A DNA stretch of 64,000 bases from an uncultured Desulfomicrobiaceae bacterium (GCA_937989665.1 CALKRN010000005.1:62001-126000), one strand, 5' to 3'. Numbered from the stretch's first letter, positions 35,823 through 45,567 are shown. A program made the numbers and translations. The notes: generated by a model from the letters alone, not told the origin.

Positions 35823-36056
35823 TTACTTGGTCTTGGCCTTGATGTAGTTGATGGCGTCTTGGACGGTGACGATCTTTTGTGCGTCGTCGTCTTCGATCTC
35901 GATGTCAAATTCCTCTTCCATGGCCATAATGAGCTCGGTGAGGTCCAGGGAATCGGCCCCGAGGCTCTCTACAAACGAAGATTCGGGCTTCACTTCATCG
36001 ATGGAGACGCCCAGTTGTTCGCTCACCAGCTCTTTAACTTTTTCTTCGATAGACAT
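35823..36056 (-). CDS. acpP: Acyl carrier protein
   Basis: A 77-residue acidic four-helix protein. The phosphopantetheine attachment Ser is S36 in [11 protein letters not shown]. It carries the growing acyl chain for FabF, FabG and FabH and donates it to PlsX. It lies between fabG and fabF, as is common. Confidence 0.98.
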   Translation of the reverse strand: MSIEEKVKELVSEQLGVSIDEVKPESSFVESLGADSLDLTELIMAMEEEFDIEIEDDDAQKIVTVQDAINYIKAKTK

Positions 36057-36104
36057 GGTGTGTTTCCTCCGCAGAATGGGAATGTGGAATCGTGCAATGG
36101 CGGG

Positions 36105-36842
36105 TTACAGGTACATACCGCCGTTGATGCTAAGGACGTGGCCAGTGATATATGCCGCAGCGTCGGAGAGAAGAAAAGCGACCGCCTGGGCGACATCGTC
36201 GGCGCTGCCAAGACGCCCTAAGGGGATGCGGGTTTGGTACGCCTCGCGAACCTCCTGGGCCAGGGTACTCGTCATGTCGGTGTCGATGAAGCCCGGGGCC
36301 ACGGCATTGACTGTGATGCCACGGGGGGCCAACTCGAGGGCTGCAGCCTTGGTGAGGCCAATGAGCCCGGCCTTGGCCGCACAGTAGTTGGCTTGGCCGG
36401 GGTTGCCCATCTGTCCTACGACCGAGGCGATGGACACGATACGGCCATAGCGCTGCCGCATCATGATCTTGGCGGCTTCTTGGAGGAAGACAAAGGCCCC
36501 GGTGAGATTGATGCGGAGCACTTCCTCCCAGGCCGCGAGCTTCATGCGGGCAATGAGAGCATCGCGGGTGATGCCGGCGTTGTTGACAAGGGCAGCAAGA
36601 AAGACCTTGTCTTTGATTTCCGTAGCAAAAAACTGGGCAATGGCTGCTGGGTCGCCGGCATCCACCCGAAAGCCGCGCACTGGCGCCGGGGCGAGAAAGG
36701 CACAGAGCTCTTCGGCCAGCTCTGGGCGGCTCACGTAGGTAAAGTACACCTGATATCCCCGCTGGGCCAAGGTAGTGACAATGGCGCGGCCAATACCACG
36801 GGTGCCGCCGGTGACTAGGGCAGTGCGGGGGGTGTCGTTCAT
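36105..36842 (-). CDS. fabG: 3-oxoacyl-ACP reductase
   Basis: A 245-residue short-chain dehydrogenase. The nucleotide motif TGGTRGIGRAI is at the N-terminus, NNAGITRD in the middle, and the catalytic Ser and Tyr-X3-Lys in VGQMGNPGQANYCAAK. It reduces beta-ketoacyl-ACP with NADPH in fatty acid elongation. Position between fabH and acpP supports FabG over other SDRs. Confidence 0.96.
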   Translation of the reverse strand: MNDTPRTALVTGGTRGIGRAIVTTLAQRGYQVYFTYVSRPELAEELCAFLAPAPVRGFRVDAGDPAAIAQFFATEIKDKVFLAALVNNAGITRDALIARMKLAAWEEVLRINLTGAFVFLQEAAKIMMRQRYGRIVSIASVVGQMGNPGQANYCAAKAGLIGLTKAAALELAPRGITVNAVAPGFIDTDMTSTLAQEVREAYQTRIPLGRLGSADDVAQAVAFLLSDAAAYITGHVLSINGGMYL

Positions 36843-36899
36843 GGCAGGGGGAAACTCCTTGAGGGGATGTACAGCACGAAGACTTCTATGGTGCTGGGG

Positions 36900-37883
36900 C
36901 TAAAATTGCAACAGGGCCGCCGCCCAAGTAAAACCACCGCCGAAAGAGGCCAGAAGCACCGTGTCTCCGGGCCGGATGCGGCCTTGGGCACGGGCGTCGG
37001 CCAGGGCGATGGGCACGGAAGCGGCCGAGGTATTACCAAAACGGTCCACGTCCACAAAACAGCGTTCTTCAGGCACTTCGAGCTTGCGGGCCACGGCCTC
37101 GATGATCCGCACATTGGCTTGGTGGGGGATGAGGAGGTCCACGTCGGCCACCGAGAGGCCGTTACGCGCCAAAATTTCCTGGCAGACATCGGTCATGAGG
37201 CGTACTGCGTATTTGAAGACTTCGCGGCCATTCATCTCCACAAAGTATTCAGGGCCGATGGTGCCACCCAAGATTGGTGGGCAGCCTGAGCCCCCGCCGC
37301 GGACCGTGAGGAGGTCCGCTGCCGTGCCGTCTGCATGGAGCAGGATGTCGTGAACGAGCGGTGCGCCAGCCCGCGGCTTGGCCTGCAGGATCGCCGCCCC
37401 GGCGCCATCGCCAAAGAGGACACAGGTGGAGCGGTCGTTGAAATTGATCCGTGACGAGCACACCTCGCTGCCGATCACGAGCACCACGGCGTCCGGGTGG
37501 AGGGCCACAAGGCCACGGCCCACCTCCAGGGCGTAGAGAAACCCCGAGCAGGCCGCAGCGATGTCCATGGCCGGCACGCAGATGCCGAGTTCCCGGGCCA
37601 CGAGACAGCTCGTCGAGGGGATGGGGTAGTCCCCGGAAAAAGTGGCGATCAGGACGTGGGTGATGGCCTGTGGCAGGAGTCCCGCGTCGGCCAGGGCATT
37701 GCGCGCTGCCTGCACGGCCAGCTGGGAACAGGTTTCGCCTGGGGCCACGTGGTAGCGGGTGCGGATGCCGGTGCGGGTGACGATCCACTCATCGCTGGTG
37801 TCCACGAGGCGTTCGAAGTCGGCGTTGGTGATGCATCGGGCCGGGGTATGGAACCCCAGTCCCCACAAGGAGGGACGTTGCAT
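36900..37883 (-). CDS. fabH: 3-oxoacyl-ACP synthase III
   Basis: A 327-residue initiating condensing enzyme that joins acetyl-CoA and malonyl-ACP. The catalytic triad is C112 in AAACSGFLYAL, His in LIPHQANVRI, and Asn in RFGNTSAAS. The N-terminal DEWIVTRTGI is typical. It follows plsX by 20 bases. Confidence 0.97.
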   Translation of the reverse strand: MQRPSLWGLGFHTPARCITNADFERLVDTSDEWIVTRTGIRTRYHVAPGETCSQLAVQAARNALADAGLLPQAITHVLIATFSGDYPIPSTSCLVARELGICVPAMDIAAACSGFLYALEVGRGLVALHPDAVVLVIGSEVCSSRINFNDRSTCVLFGDGAGAAILQAKPRAGAPLVHDILLHADGTAADLLTVRGGGSGCPPILGGTIGPEYFVEMNGREVFKYAVRLMTDVCQEILARNGLSVADVDLLIPHQANVRIIEAVARKLEVPEERCFVDVDRFGNTSAASVPIALADARAQGRIRPGDTVLLASFGGGFTWAAALLQF

Positions 37884-37903
37884 AAGGACCTTCTCAGGCG
37901 ATG

Positions 37904-38968
37904 TTACGAGACAGGAGCAGGTTCCGGCGTCTTGGTCTTGGCGCTACGGGAAAAGAGGGCGAGCTCCGAGTTGGTGCGGAGCCCCTCTACCAGATGCGCC
38001 TTGGCCTGGCGTTGGACAAACAGGGTCGCTTGTTGGAGGGCCGTGGCGATGGACCGAGCGTTGGATGCGCCATGGCAGACGATGGCGATCTCGTTGAGCC
38101 CGAGGATGGGCGCCCCGCCGTATTCGGCATAGTCGATCTTGCGGGCAAAACGCCGAAAGGCTGGCATGGCCAGAAACGCCCCCACCCGCGAGAGCCACGA
38201 GCGGCGGATCTCAGCTTTGAGGATGGCTGCCAGCGCCCCACCGAGACCCTCGCTGAGCTTGAGGGCGATGTTGCCGGTAAAGCCGTCGCAGACGATGATG
38301 TCGGTCTCTCCTTTGAAGATGTCGCGGCCTTCCACATTGCCTACAAAGTTGAGGCTCGAACTTTTGAGCAGGGTGTAGGCCTCTTTGGTCAAGGCATTGC
38401 CCTTGCCTTCTTCTTCTCCGATGCTCAGGATGCCGACACGTGGGTGGGGGATGCCCAGGACCGACTCGGTAAGGACCTCGGCCATGAGACCAAATTGCAC
38501 CAGGTTGTAGGGCTTGCAGTCGGCGTTGGCCCCGACGTCAATGAGGACGACAGGTGTTTTAAGGGTCGGCAGGATGGTGGCCAGCGCGGGGCGGTCCACC
38601 CCTGGGATGCGCCCTAAAATGAACATCCCGCATGCCAGCGCTGCACCGGAGTTGCCGGCAGTAATGACCCCTTGCGCTTGGCCGTCGCGCACCAGACGGA
38701 AGGCCACTTGCATGGAGCTATCTTTCTTGCGGCGCAGGACTTCTGAAGGTTTTTCCGCCATCCCCACCGTCTGCGAGGCATGCACGACCTCAAGGGCGAG
38801 CCCGTCATGGGGATGGCGGCGAAGTTCCTCACGGATAGCCGTTTCTTCCCCCACGAGAAGAATAGTTGCGCCTGTGGTTCGGGCGGCTTCGATGGCCCCA
38901 GGGATGTTGACCGCTGGTCCAACGTCGCCGCCCATGGCGTCCACCGCCAGGCGAATGCTATTCGGCAT
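37904..38968 (-). CDS. plsX: Phosphate acyltransferase PlsX
   Basis: A 354-residue enzyme that makes acyl-phosphate from acyl-ACP for phospholipid synthesis. It starts with IRLAVDAMGGDVGP and has GVITAGNSGAALA, ALATILPT and VCDGFTGNIALK. I chose the ATG at 38968, which overlaps the end of rpmF by 11 bases; an earlier frame start would lie across rpmF. rpmF-plsX-fabH is a conserved order. Confidence 0.96.
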   Translation of the reverse strand: MPNSIRLAVDAMGGDVGPAVNIPGAIEAARTTGATILLVGEETAIREELRRHPHDGLALEVVHASQTVGMAEKPSEVLRRKKDSSMQVAFRLVRDGQAQGVITAGNSGAALACGMFILGRIPGVDRPALATILPTLKTPVVLIDVGANADCKPYNLVQFGLMAEVLTESVLGIPHPRVGILSIGEEEGKGNALTKEAYTLLKSSSLNFVGNVEGRDIFKGETDIIVCDGFTGNIALKLSEGLGGALAAILKAEIRRSWLSRVGAFLAMPAFRRFARKIDYAEYGGAPILGLNEIAIVCHGASNARSIATALQQATLFVQRQAKAHLVEGLRTNSELALFSRSAKTKTPEPAPVS

Positions 38969-39143
38969 TGGCTTCCTGCGTGACGTATTGCCGGCCACGG
39001 TAGGAGCCACAGGAGGGGCAAATGCAATGGGGCAAGGTGGCTCCGCCACACGAACAAAGAGTGACCGGTGGCACAGGGACACGGTCATGAGAGCGGCGCA
39101 TGTTGCGTTTGGATTTGGATGTCTTCTTTTTAGGATTGGGCAT
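38958..39143 (-). CDS. rpmF: 50S ribosomal protein L32
   Basis: A 61-residue L32. The N-terminus MPNPKKKTSKSKRNMRRSHD is diagnostic. The Cys pairs in LCSCGG and CICPSCG form the zinc ribbon of the zinc-binding (C+) type. I start at MPNPKK; the open frame extends further upstream into yceD without similarity. It follows yceD and overlaps plsX. Confidence 0.97.
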   Translation of the reverse strand: MPNPKKKTSKSKRNMRRSHDRVPVPPVTLCSCGGATLPHCICPSCGSYRGRQYVTQEANAE

Positions 39144-39154
39144 GATGGACCTCG

Positions 39155-39676
39155 CTATGGGGTAGAAAGTCCGCGGGACCGCAGGGCTTGAGAGAGCTGG
39201 GTCTCCGCCTGGCACGAGCAGGACTCGATGTTTTTGTTGGCCCCGCAAATGGGGCATAACCCCTGGCAGGATTCGGTACACAAGATCTTGGCCGGCAAGG
39301 CGAGGATAAATTGCTCCCACAGCATACCTGCCACATCTAGGGCAAAACCCCTATCCAGAGGGCGCAAGTGGCTGATTTCACCTTCGTTTTCGAGGGCATC
39401 AGCCACGGCCTCAAATTCTTCGATGGTGTGCTCCACGATGAGGATGGCGTCTTCCGCACAGCGATGGCATGGCGTGCGCACTGCGCCGCAGAGTGTGCCG
39501 CGGATGAGGAATCCGTCGCGATGCGGGGTCACCGTGAAGGTTGCCTCCAATGGACGATGGAGGACCATCTCCATGCCGAACGATCGCCATCCTTCCTGCC
39601 ACATGGATTGATCTGCAAAAGAAAATTCCCGACCAGTTGCCGGGAGATCCGTCAGCGCGATCCAATGTTCGGTCAT
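39155..39676 (-). CDS. yceD: YceD / DUF177 family protein
   Basis: A 173-residue DUF177 protein. In E. coli, YceD is needed for normal 23S rRNA levels. The Cys-pair CHRC lies in [10 protein letters not shown], and C-terminal cysteines occur in [16 protein letters not shown] and CSC, typical of the zinc-bearing members. GAGGTGG precedes the ATG. As first gene it heads the yceD-rpmF-plsX-fab run, with a candidate promoter just upstream. Confidence 0.93.
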   Translation of the reverse strand: MTEHWIALTDLPATGREFSFADQSMWQEGWRSFGMEMVLHRPLEATFTVTPHRDGFLIRGTLCGAVRTPCHRCAEDAILIVEHTIEEFEAVADALENEGEISHLRPLDRGFALDVAGMLWEQFILALPAKILCTESCQGLCPICGANKNIESCSCQAETQLSQALRSRGLSTP

Positions 39677-39695
39677 GGGCCACCTCGAAGGGGCG

Positions 39696-39725
39696 CTTTT
39701 ACAGGGGGCATCTTTTCGTTGTCAA
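39696..39725 (-). promoter_or_regulatory. Candidate sigma-70-type promoter of the yceD operon
   Basis: On the minus strand TTGACA (39720-39725) is followed after 18 bases by TAAAAG (39696-39701). A second TTGACA lies at 39731-39736, part of a duplicated CTTGACAACG. The -10 is weak, so either -35 could be used. Confidence 0.45.
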
Positions 39726-39746
39726 GTCGTTGTCAAGGAATTTCAC

Positions 39747-39775
39747 TTGCCATTCGTGGCCTGGGTCGGTAGAGA
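39747..39775 (+). promoter_or_regulatory. Candidate sigma-70-type promoter of rpmB
   Basis: TTGCCA (39747-39752), a 17-base spacer and TAGAGA (39770-39775) lie 76 bases before the rpmB start in the divergent yceD-rpmB region. Only motif similarity supports it. Confidence 0.35.
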
Positions 39776-39851
39776 CAATTTTCTTCGCGCCGTTTCTTTC
39801 TGGCATAAGGCCAGGGTAACCATTTTTTCTTCTAATGTTGAGGAGGATCGT

Positions 39852-40052
39852 ATGTCCACTATGTGCGAAATTTGTGGCAAGAAGCCCCAGGTAGGGCATA
39901 ACGTCAGCCATGCCAACAACAAGACGAAGCGTCGTTTCATGCCCAATTTGCAAACGGTGCGCGCCCAGCTGGCTTCGGGCGAGGTGAAGCGAATTCGCGT
40001 GTGCACGCAATGCCTGCGTTCGGGGGCGGTGCGCAAGCCGGTCGTGGCCTAG
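39852..40052 (+). CDS. rpmB: 50S ribosomal protein L28
   Basis: A 66-residue L28. It begins [20 protein letters not shown] and contains [12 protein letters not shown], with a second Cys pair CTQC, so it is the zinc-binding form. The ATG at 39852 has AGGAGG five bases upstream. A terminator follows 32 bases after the stop. It is divergent from yceD, as known in Desulfovibrio. Confidence 0.97.
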   Translation: MSTMCEICGKKPQVGHNVSHANNKTKRRFMPNLQTVRAQLASGEVKRIRVCTQCLRSGAVRKPVVA

Positions 40053-40084
40053 GGTTGCGCCGTCCCCTTGCGTGGGGTGGAAAC

Positions 40085-40122
40085 AAAACGCCTCTGCCGT
40101 GGATGATGGGGGCGTTTTTTTC
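40085..40122 (+). terminator. Rho-independent terminator of rpmB
   Basis: AAAACGCC (40085-40092) pairs with GGCGTTTT (40111-40118), followed by further T residues. The loop is 18 bases and may pair partly. Confidence 0.75.
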
Positions 40123-40237
40123 GTGGATGGGCACCCGGGAAGTGGAAAGGCGGAAAGCTGGCGTGGCGTCGGTGTATCTGCCGAAATAGTCTTCGCCTCG
40201 GTGGGAGGTTTTGAGATTCGTGGATTCGGGGGATGCT

Positions 40238-40726
40238 GTGAAAATCCAACAAGTCGATGGCTCGAACATCCATGTGTATCGGAACCTTTGCCAAGCCTAT
40301 GAGGCGGAGTTTTCCACCATTACCGGCAAGCTTCCTGATGCAGACGGGTTATTTCCCTTGGACACATATTTGGGCGGTCCGGTGCAAGGGTTTTTGCTCT
40401 TCGTCGGGGGAAGCCCTGTTGGTTTTGCGGCCATTCGGGTGGAGCAAGGCGAAGGTGCGGAGGTGTGCGAATTCTACATCGTGCCGTCGCTGCGCCAACG
40501 AGGTCTTGGCAAAGCCTTTGCCAGCCGCCTTTTTGGTATGTACCCTGGCCCGTGGCAGGTGAAGCAACTCCAAGGGGCTGGCTACGCCACGTCTTTTTGG
40601 TGCAAGGTCATCGGTGAATGCACGGGCGGCAATTATCTCCAAGATGAGTATGATGACCCCTACTGGGGCCGGGTCACCCGGCAGTGTTTTTCCATCTCCG
40701 GTGCCCATCGTTTCGAGGGGCCTTGA
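40238..40726 (+). CDS. GNAT-family acetyltransferase
   Basis: A 162-residue GNAT protein. The acetyl-CoA loop is in EFYIVPSLRQRGLGKAFASRLF (R/Q-x-x-G-x-G type, about residues 78-99), and the C-terminal half is aromatic-rich (GNYLQDEYDDPYW). The substrate is unknown. I chose GTG at 40238, preceded by GGGGGA; a TTG at 40211 would add nine residues. It stands alone between two terminators. Confidence 0.78.
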   Translation: MKIQQVDGSNIHVYRNLCQAYEAEFSTITGKLPDADGLFPLDTYLGGPVQGFLLFVGGSPVGFAAIRVEQGEGAEVCEFYIVPSLRQRGLGKAFASRLFGMYPGPWQVKQLQGAGYATSFWCKVIGECTGGNYLQDEYDDPYWGRVTRQCFSISGAHRFEGP

Positions 40727-40754
40727 GGCTGGGGAGACAGAGCCCCCCAACGCG

Positions 40755-40788
40755 AAAACCCCGTCCGAAGACGGGGTTTTCCGTTTTT
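40755..40788 (+). terminator. Terminator between convergent GNAT and RRM genes
   Basis: AAAACCCCGTC (40755-40765) pairs with GACGGGGTTTT (40770-40780) around CGAA, followed by CCGTTTTTT. It is strong for the plus strand and has four T on the minus side, so it may serve both genes. Confidence 0.85.
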
Positions 40789-40806
40789 TCCACGGATAGA
40801 CGCGAG

Positions 40807-41085
40807 CTACCAGCGTGGACGGCGTTCCCGAGACTCACGCTCGGGCCGGGGCCGGGCCTCGTTGACCTTCAGGGCCCGACCGCCGAAGTCTTTGCCGTCC
40901 AGGGCGGCAATGGCCTCGTCGGCACCACTGGACATTTCCACGAAACCGAATCCGCGGGCGCGGCCGGTTTCCCGGTCGGAAATGAGTTTGACGCTGGTCA
41001 CCTGGCCGTAGGAGGAGAAGAGGTCCTCCACCTGCTGCTCGGTGGCGCTCCAGGGCAAATTTCCGACATAGATGTTCTTGGCCAT
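40807..41085 (-). CDS. RNA-binding protein with RRM domain
   Basis: A 92-residue single-RRM protein like the Rbp proteins of cyanobacteria and deltaproteobacteria. RNP2 is IYVGNL (residues 5-10) and RNP1 is RGFGFVEM (about 46-53). The tail is short and Arg/Glu-rich. The ATG at 41085 has GAGGAG upstream. Such proteins bind RNA at low temperature or act as RNA chaperones; the target here is unknown. The 216-base gap to the RND gene shows no gene. Confidence 0.93.
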   Translation of the reverse strand: MAKNIYVGNLPWSATEQQVEDLFSSYGQVTSVKLISDRETGRARGFGFVEMSSGADEAIAALDGKDFGGRALKVNEARPRPERESRERRPRW

Positions 41086-41301
41086 AAACACTGTACTCCT
41101 CACAAGAAAACGGAACAAACAACTGCAGGTCAAGTTCCTCTGCCGCCCGTGCGACAAAAATCCCTCTTCCTGGCTCCTCAAACCTGCGCCGGTCGTGCTC
41201 ATTCTTATGAACGAGTCCAATACCGCCGGCACGTCGGCATTGGCTTTATGGGCTTCTTATTCACATGGCAAGCACTTCTTCGGTTTTTTCTGATTTTTAT
41301 T

Positions 41302-44300
41302 TCACTCGAAGGCTGTGTTGGTGGCCGCGCGTTGTCGCGTCAGGGCCTGGCGGATATCTTCACCGATAAGCACCAGGCAGGGGATAAGAAGCAAGGTGAT
41401 GGCCGTGGCGAAGAGCACGCCAAAGCCGAGGGAGATGGCCATGGGGATAAGAAATCGGGCTTGGCGGGAGGTCTCGAAAATAAGGGGCATGAGGCCTCCA
41501 AAGGTGGTGATCGTGGTCAGGAGGATAGGTCGGAAGCGTTGGAGGGCCGATTGGGGGACCGCTGTGCCCAATGGGATGCCGGATTGGTGTTTTTTGTTGA
41601 TGGTATCGATCAGCACTAAAGCGTCATTGATGACCACCCCGCTTAAGGCCACGATGCCAAAAAGCGATACAAGACTGAGACTATAACCCATGAGCAGATG
41701 CCCTAGGATGGCGCCCACAAGGCCAAAGGGGATACTCGTCATGATGATTATCGGCTTCCAGTAGCTGTTGAGGGGGATGGCGAGCATGGCGAAAAGGCCA
41801 AGGAGGGTCAAAAGTAAGCCAGTCATGAGGGCACGGACACTATCGCGGAGGTCGGCCTGTTGGCCCTCGAAGCTCACCGTGAGCCCTGGATAACGCGCGA
41901 GAAGTTCCGGGAGGATGTCCTGGCGCACTGCGGCAACGATGCCTTCTGTCGCGCTTTGCGGGGTGACATCGGCAATCACCGTGACGACTCGCCGTCCCTG
42001 GCGGCGGTGGATGGTCGTGTCGGCGCGGGTTTCCCGTACGCTGGCCACTTGGGAGAGCGGCACAGAGGTGCCTTGCGGGGTGCGCACCAGCAGGGTGTCG
42101 AGGAGGTGGCGGCTATCGCGTTCCTCCCGAGGCAAGCGGACGCGGGCGATGATTTCATTGCGCCCACGCTGCTGGCGCACCGCCTCGGCCCCGTAGACCG
42201 CCCCGCGGATCTGTCGGGCAACGGCCTCGGCCGTCAGTCCGAGGCGGCGGCCTTCGGGCAGCAGCTGGACTTCGACCTGAGGTTTGCCTTGGGCAAAGCC
42301 ATCGTCAATATCCGAGACTTGGGAAAATCGTTCCAGGGCGTGGGCGAGGTCACTGCTTGCGGCCTCCAAGACGGTCAAGGAGCGGTGGGAGAGCTCCATG
42401 CTCAGGGCCGCGCCTGCGCCCGGGCCGCCGCGGTCTGCCTCGAAGCGGATGCTCTTGACGCTCGGGATCCGTCCTGCCCGCTCCCGCCACAGGCGGGTGA
42501 ACTCCGCGGTGCCGATAGGCCGCACGTCCGGGTCGGTGAGAAAGACGCGCAAGGACCCTTCATGACCCCCCTCGCTTGTCCCCACTTGGGCGAAGACCCC
42601 CTCGAGGAGACGGTCGCCACCATGTTCGCTCGCCACGGCCCACGCCGCAGCCTCGAGGTGTTCGGCCACACGTCGGGTCTCGGCCACTGGCGTTCCCACC
42701 GGGAGGGAGAACTCCACATAGGCAAAATCCGCCTCCACGCGGGGGAAGAAGGTCATCCCCATACGGCCACTGCCGACATATCCTCCTATCGCCACGAGGA
42801 GAGCCACGGCGATGGCGAAGGTGACGTAGCGGTAGTGCAAAGCCGTCTTAAGGACAGGAGGGAAGAAACGGTGCAAGGCGGCCTGGAAGCGGCGGTCAAA
42901 GGCGTTTTGCAGGCGGTGGACGGTGCGGAGACAGCCAGGTTCTTGGCAGCCATGGGCGAGGTGGGCTGGCAGGACGAAAAGGCTCTCTATGAGGGAGATG
43001 GAAAAGACCGCGACCACCACCGCCGGGATGACTCGGAACAAATTGCCGAGGGTGCCCGGGATAAAGAACATCGGGATGAACGCCGCCATATTGGTGAGCA
43101 CGGAGAAGACTACCGGCATAGCCACTTGCCGTACCCCAAGCACTGCGGCCTCGAGAAAGCCTTTGCCGCGCTCCCGCCATTGGAAGATATTCTCGCCCAC
43201 CACGATGGCGTCATCCACCACGATGCCCAGCGTGATGAGAAAGGCAAAGAGAGAGACCATGTTGATGGACACATCCATGGCCGGCAAGAGGAGGAACGAG
43301 CCAAGGAAAGAGATGGGTATGCCCATGCTCACCCAAAAGGCGAGGCGGATCTCGAGAAAAAGAACGAGGAGCACGAAGACCAGGACTAGTCCTTGGAGGC
43401 CGTTTTTGATGAGCAGCTCCATGCGCTGGCGGAAGATCTTGGAGTCGTCGCTGCGGGTGGAGAGCGAGATGCCTGGAGGTAAGGCGGGCTGAATCCGGGC
43501 ACTGACGCGGCGCACCGCCTCCGCGACACGGATCGGCGTCTGGTTGCCGACACGGTAGATGTTGAGAAGTACTGCGGGTTTGCCATCGAAGAACCCAAAG
43601 CGATCTGACTCTTCGAGGCCATCGGTGATACGAGCGATCTCGCCAAGGGTGACGATAGCGCCCTCCGCAGTAGTAACAACCGGCAGGGAGGCGAATTCTT
43701 GGCCAAAGTCCCGTCGGTCCCGAAGGCGCAGCAGGATCTCGCCGCCGCGCGTCTTTAGCACCCCACCGGGCAGGTCCACCGCGGCCTTGCTGATAATTTG
43801 GGCCACGTCCAAGGTAGTGAGGCCATAGCGCCGCAGGGTATCTTGGGGGATTTCGATGGCGATCTCCAGATCCGCCACCCCGGAGAGTTCCACTTGGGTG
43901 ATGTCAGGGTCCTGGAGGAGCTCGTCGCGCACGCTTTCGGCGAGATCGCGCAGGGCCGGCAGGGGGGCATCGCCATAGAGGGCCAGGCTCATGACTTGGC
44001 GTTTCCGGGTGTCAATGCGCACGATGGGGCGTTCGGCCTCTTCAGGCCAGGTGGTGATGCGATCCACTTCGGCCTTGATGTCCTGGTAGAGGCGATTCAC
44101 ATCCGCGCCTTCCACCGTCTTGGCGGTGATGATCGCTTGACCTTGGCTTGCGGTGGAGCGGACTTCTTTGACGCCATCGACTCCGGAGATGGCATCCTCC
44201 ACAGCGAGGACGATGCCCTGCTCCACGTCTGCCGGGGTGGCGCCAGGGTAGAGGACAGAGACGGATACGGTGTCCTCGGCGAATTCGGGAAAGACTTCTT

Positions 44301-44409
44301 GTTTGATGCGCAGGCTCATAATGAGCCCACCCACCAGGCAAACAATCATGATGAGGTTGGCGGGCACGGGATGGCGGGCCATCCAGGCGAGGGGACCGCG
44401 TTGTTCCAT
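41302..44409 (-). CDS. RND-family efflux pump inner-membrane transporter
   Basis: A 1035-residue AcrB/HAE1-type proton-driven transporter with twelve membrane helices and two large periplasmic loops. The N-terminus RHPVPANLIMIVCLVGGL and the proton-relay motif GIVVDDAIVVGENIF in TM4 are visible, and the second half repeats the pattern with VALSGVVINDALVLID. It is the last gene of an operon with an adaptor and outer-membrane factor. Substrates (drugs, metals, lipids) are not predictable from the sequence. Confidence 0.95.
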   Translation of the reverse strand: MEQRGPLAWMARHPVPANLIMIVCLVGGLIMSLRIKQEVFPEFAEDTVSVSVLYPGATPADVEQGIVLAVEDAISGVDGVKEVRSTASQGQAIITAKTVEGADVNRLYQDIKAEVDRITTWPEEAERPIVRIDTRKRQVMSLALYGDAPLPALRDLAESVRDELLQDPDITQVELSGVADLEIAIEIPQDTLRRYGLTTLDVAQIISKAAVDLPGGVLKTRGGEILLRLRDRRDFGQEFASLPVVTTAEGAIVTLGEIARITDGLEESDRFGFFDGKPAVLLNIYRVGNQTPIRVAEAVRRVSARIQPALPPGISLSTRSDDSKIFRQRMELLIKNGLQGLVLVFVLLVLFLEIRLAFWVSMGIPISFLGSFLLLPAMDVSINMVSLFAFLITLGIVVDDAIVVGENIFQWRERGKGFLEAAVLGVRQVAMPVVFSVLTNMAAFIPMFFIPGTLGNLFRVIPAVVVAVFSISLIESLFVLPAHLAHGCQEPGCLRTVHRLQNAFDRRFQAALHRFFPPVLKTALHYRYVTFAIAVALLVAIGGYVGSGRMGMTFFPRVEADFAYVEFSLPVGTPVAETRRVAEHLEAAAWAVASEHGGDRLLEGVFAQVGTSEGGHEGSLRVFLTDPDVRPIGTAEFTRLWRERAGRIPSVKSIRFEADRGGPGAGAALSMELSHRSLTVLEAASSDLAHALERFSQVSDIDDGFAQGKPQVEVQLLPEGRRLGLTAEAVARQIRGAVYGAEAVRQQRGRNEIIARVRLPREERDSRHLLDTLLVRTPQGTSVPLSQVASVRETRADTTIHRRQGRRVVTVIADVTPQSATEGIVAAVRQDILPELLARYPGLTVSFEGQQADLRDSVRALMTGLLLTLLGLFAMLAIPLNSYWKPIIIMTSIPFGLVGAILGHLLMGYSLSLVSLFGIVALSGVVINDALVLIDTINKKHQSGIPLGTAVPQSALQRFRPILLTTITTFGGLMPLIFETSRQARFLIPMAISLGFGVLFATAITLLLIPCLVLIGEDIRQALTRQRAATNTAFE

Positions 44410-44412
44410 GAC

Positions 44413-45567
44413 CTACCTCGCTGCCTGAGCCGGGAGGGTGAGTGCCATTCCGGGTACGGGGGCGGGGAGGGCGGAGCGGATTACGGCATCTTCACGGGCA
44501 ACCCCTTGGACAATGGCGCTTTGGGCATCGGTAAAGCGGACCTGAACCGGCCGCACCGCAAGGGTCGCGTTGTTGGTAGCGAGCCAGACCGTGTTGCCCT
44601 CACGCAGGCATTCGCGGGGAATTCGCATCCCGTCCAGGGAGGCGCCTTCTATGGAGACCTGCACCGTATCGCCCAGAAGAAATGGTGGGTTGGCTTCGAA
44701 AGGGCGGGGGAGGGTGAGGCGGAGGCGGGCGAGGCGACCGCCGCTTTCCACTGCAGGTAGCAGACCGAAAATCTTCCCCTGGGCGCGAGCCCCAGAGGCC
44801 GAGGTGAACGTGGCCGGAGAACCCTGCGTTTGGGGGGGGATGGCCAGCCAGGGGAGTTGGTCCAGTGGCACGCTGGCCTCTACCCAAAATTGGGTGGTGT
44901 CCACGAGGACGGCCAACGTCTCTTGGGGAGAGACGACACTGCCCGCATGAATATGGTTTTCCTGCACTACGGCCGGAAAGGGGGCCGTGATCCGGGTGCG
45001 CTCGAGGTTGTGGCGCGCCGCGGCAAGGGCGGCCTCGGCTTTGCGCACCGCTGCTTGGGCCTCCTCCCATTGGGGATCGCGTAACGGCAGCCGAGGGTCG
45101 GTGCCGCGGGTGGTGGCATCAAGACGCTCCCAGTCGTGTCGGGCGGCGTGGCGGCGGCCGGCCTCCAATTCCAACGCCGCCTTGGCCTGCGCAAGCTCGG
45201 CTTCTCGTTGGGCCACGGCGGCGAGATAGTCGCGGGGGTCGATGCGGACCAGTTCTTCTCCAGCCCGGACAACCTGGCCCGGTTCCAGGCGGGGGGAGAC
45301 GGCTTCCACAATGCCACTCACCTGGGCACGGAGGTTCACTTGGCGGGCCGGCAGGACCGTGCCGAGGACCGTCACAGGAACAGGACCATGGTGGGGCTCG
45401 GGATGGATGATTTCGACACTGGGGGCGAGCGATACCGGCGGGCGTTGGGGAGGGACGGGTCGAGTGCGGAGGAAATACACTGCCATCCCAACACCCAAGG
45501 CCAAGGCGAGGGCTGCCACCAAAAGAGAACGGCGGAGAGGGGCGGTTGGTGGAAGCGGATCGTTCAT
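44413..45567 (-). CDS. RND efflux periplasmic adaptor (membrane fusion protein)
   Basis: A 384-residue adaptor. It has an N-terminal membrane anchor (LLVAALALALGVGMAVYFL), a biotinyl-lipoyl-like half (LRAQVSGIVEAVSPRLEPGQVVRAGEELVRID), a helical hairpin (about residues 95-170) and the returning half ITAPFPAVVQENHIHAGSVV. It links the pump to the outer-membrane channel. The ATG at 45567 overlaps the stop of the outer-membrane gene by four bases, and the RND gene starts three bases after its stop. Confidence 0.94.
   Translation of the reverse strand: MNDPLPPTAPLRRSLLVAALALALGVGMAVYFLRTRPVPPQRPPVSLAPSVEIIHPEPHHGPVPVTVLGTVLPARQVNLRAQVSGIVEAVSPRLEPGQVVRAGEELVRIDPRDYLAAVAQREAELAQAKAALELEAGRRHAARHDWERLDATTRGTDPRLPLRDPQWEEAQAAVRKAEAALAAARHNLERTRITAPFPAVVQENHIHAGSVVSPQETLAVLVDTTQFWVEASVPLDQLPWLAIPPQTQGSPATFTSASGARAQGKIFGLLPAVESGGRLARLRLTLPRPFEANPPFLLGDTVQVSIEGASLDGMRIPRECLREGNTVWLATNNATLAVRPVQVRFTDAQSAIVQGVAREDAVIRSALPAPVPGMALTLPAQAAR

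Noticed and set aside
41860-43389. 509-codon plus-strand frame opposite the RND transporter
   Set aside because: No domain; the minus strand encodes the pump with its proton-relay motif.
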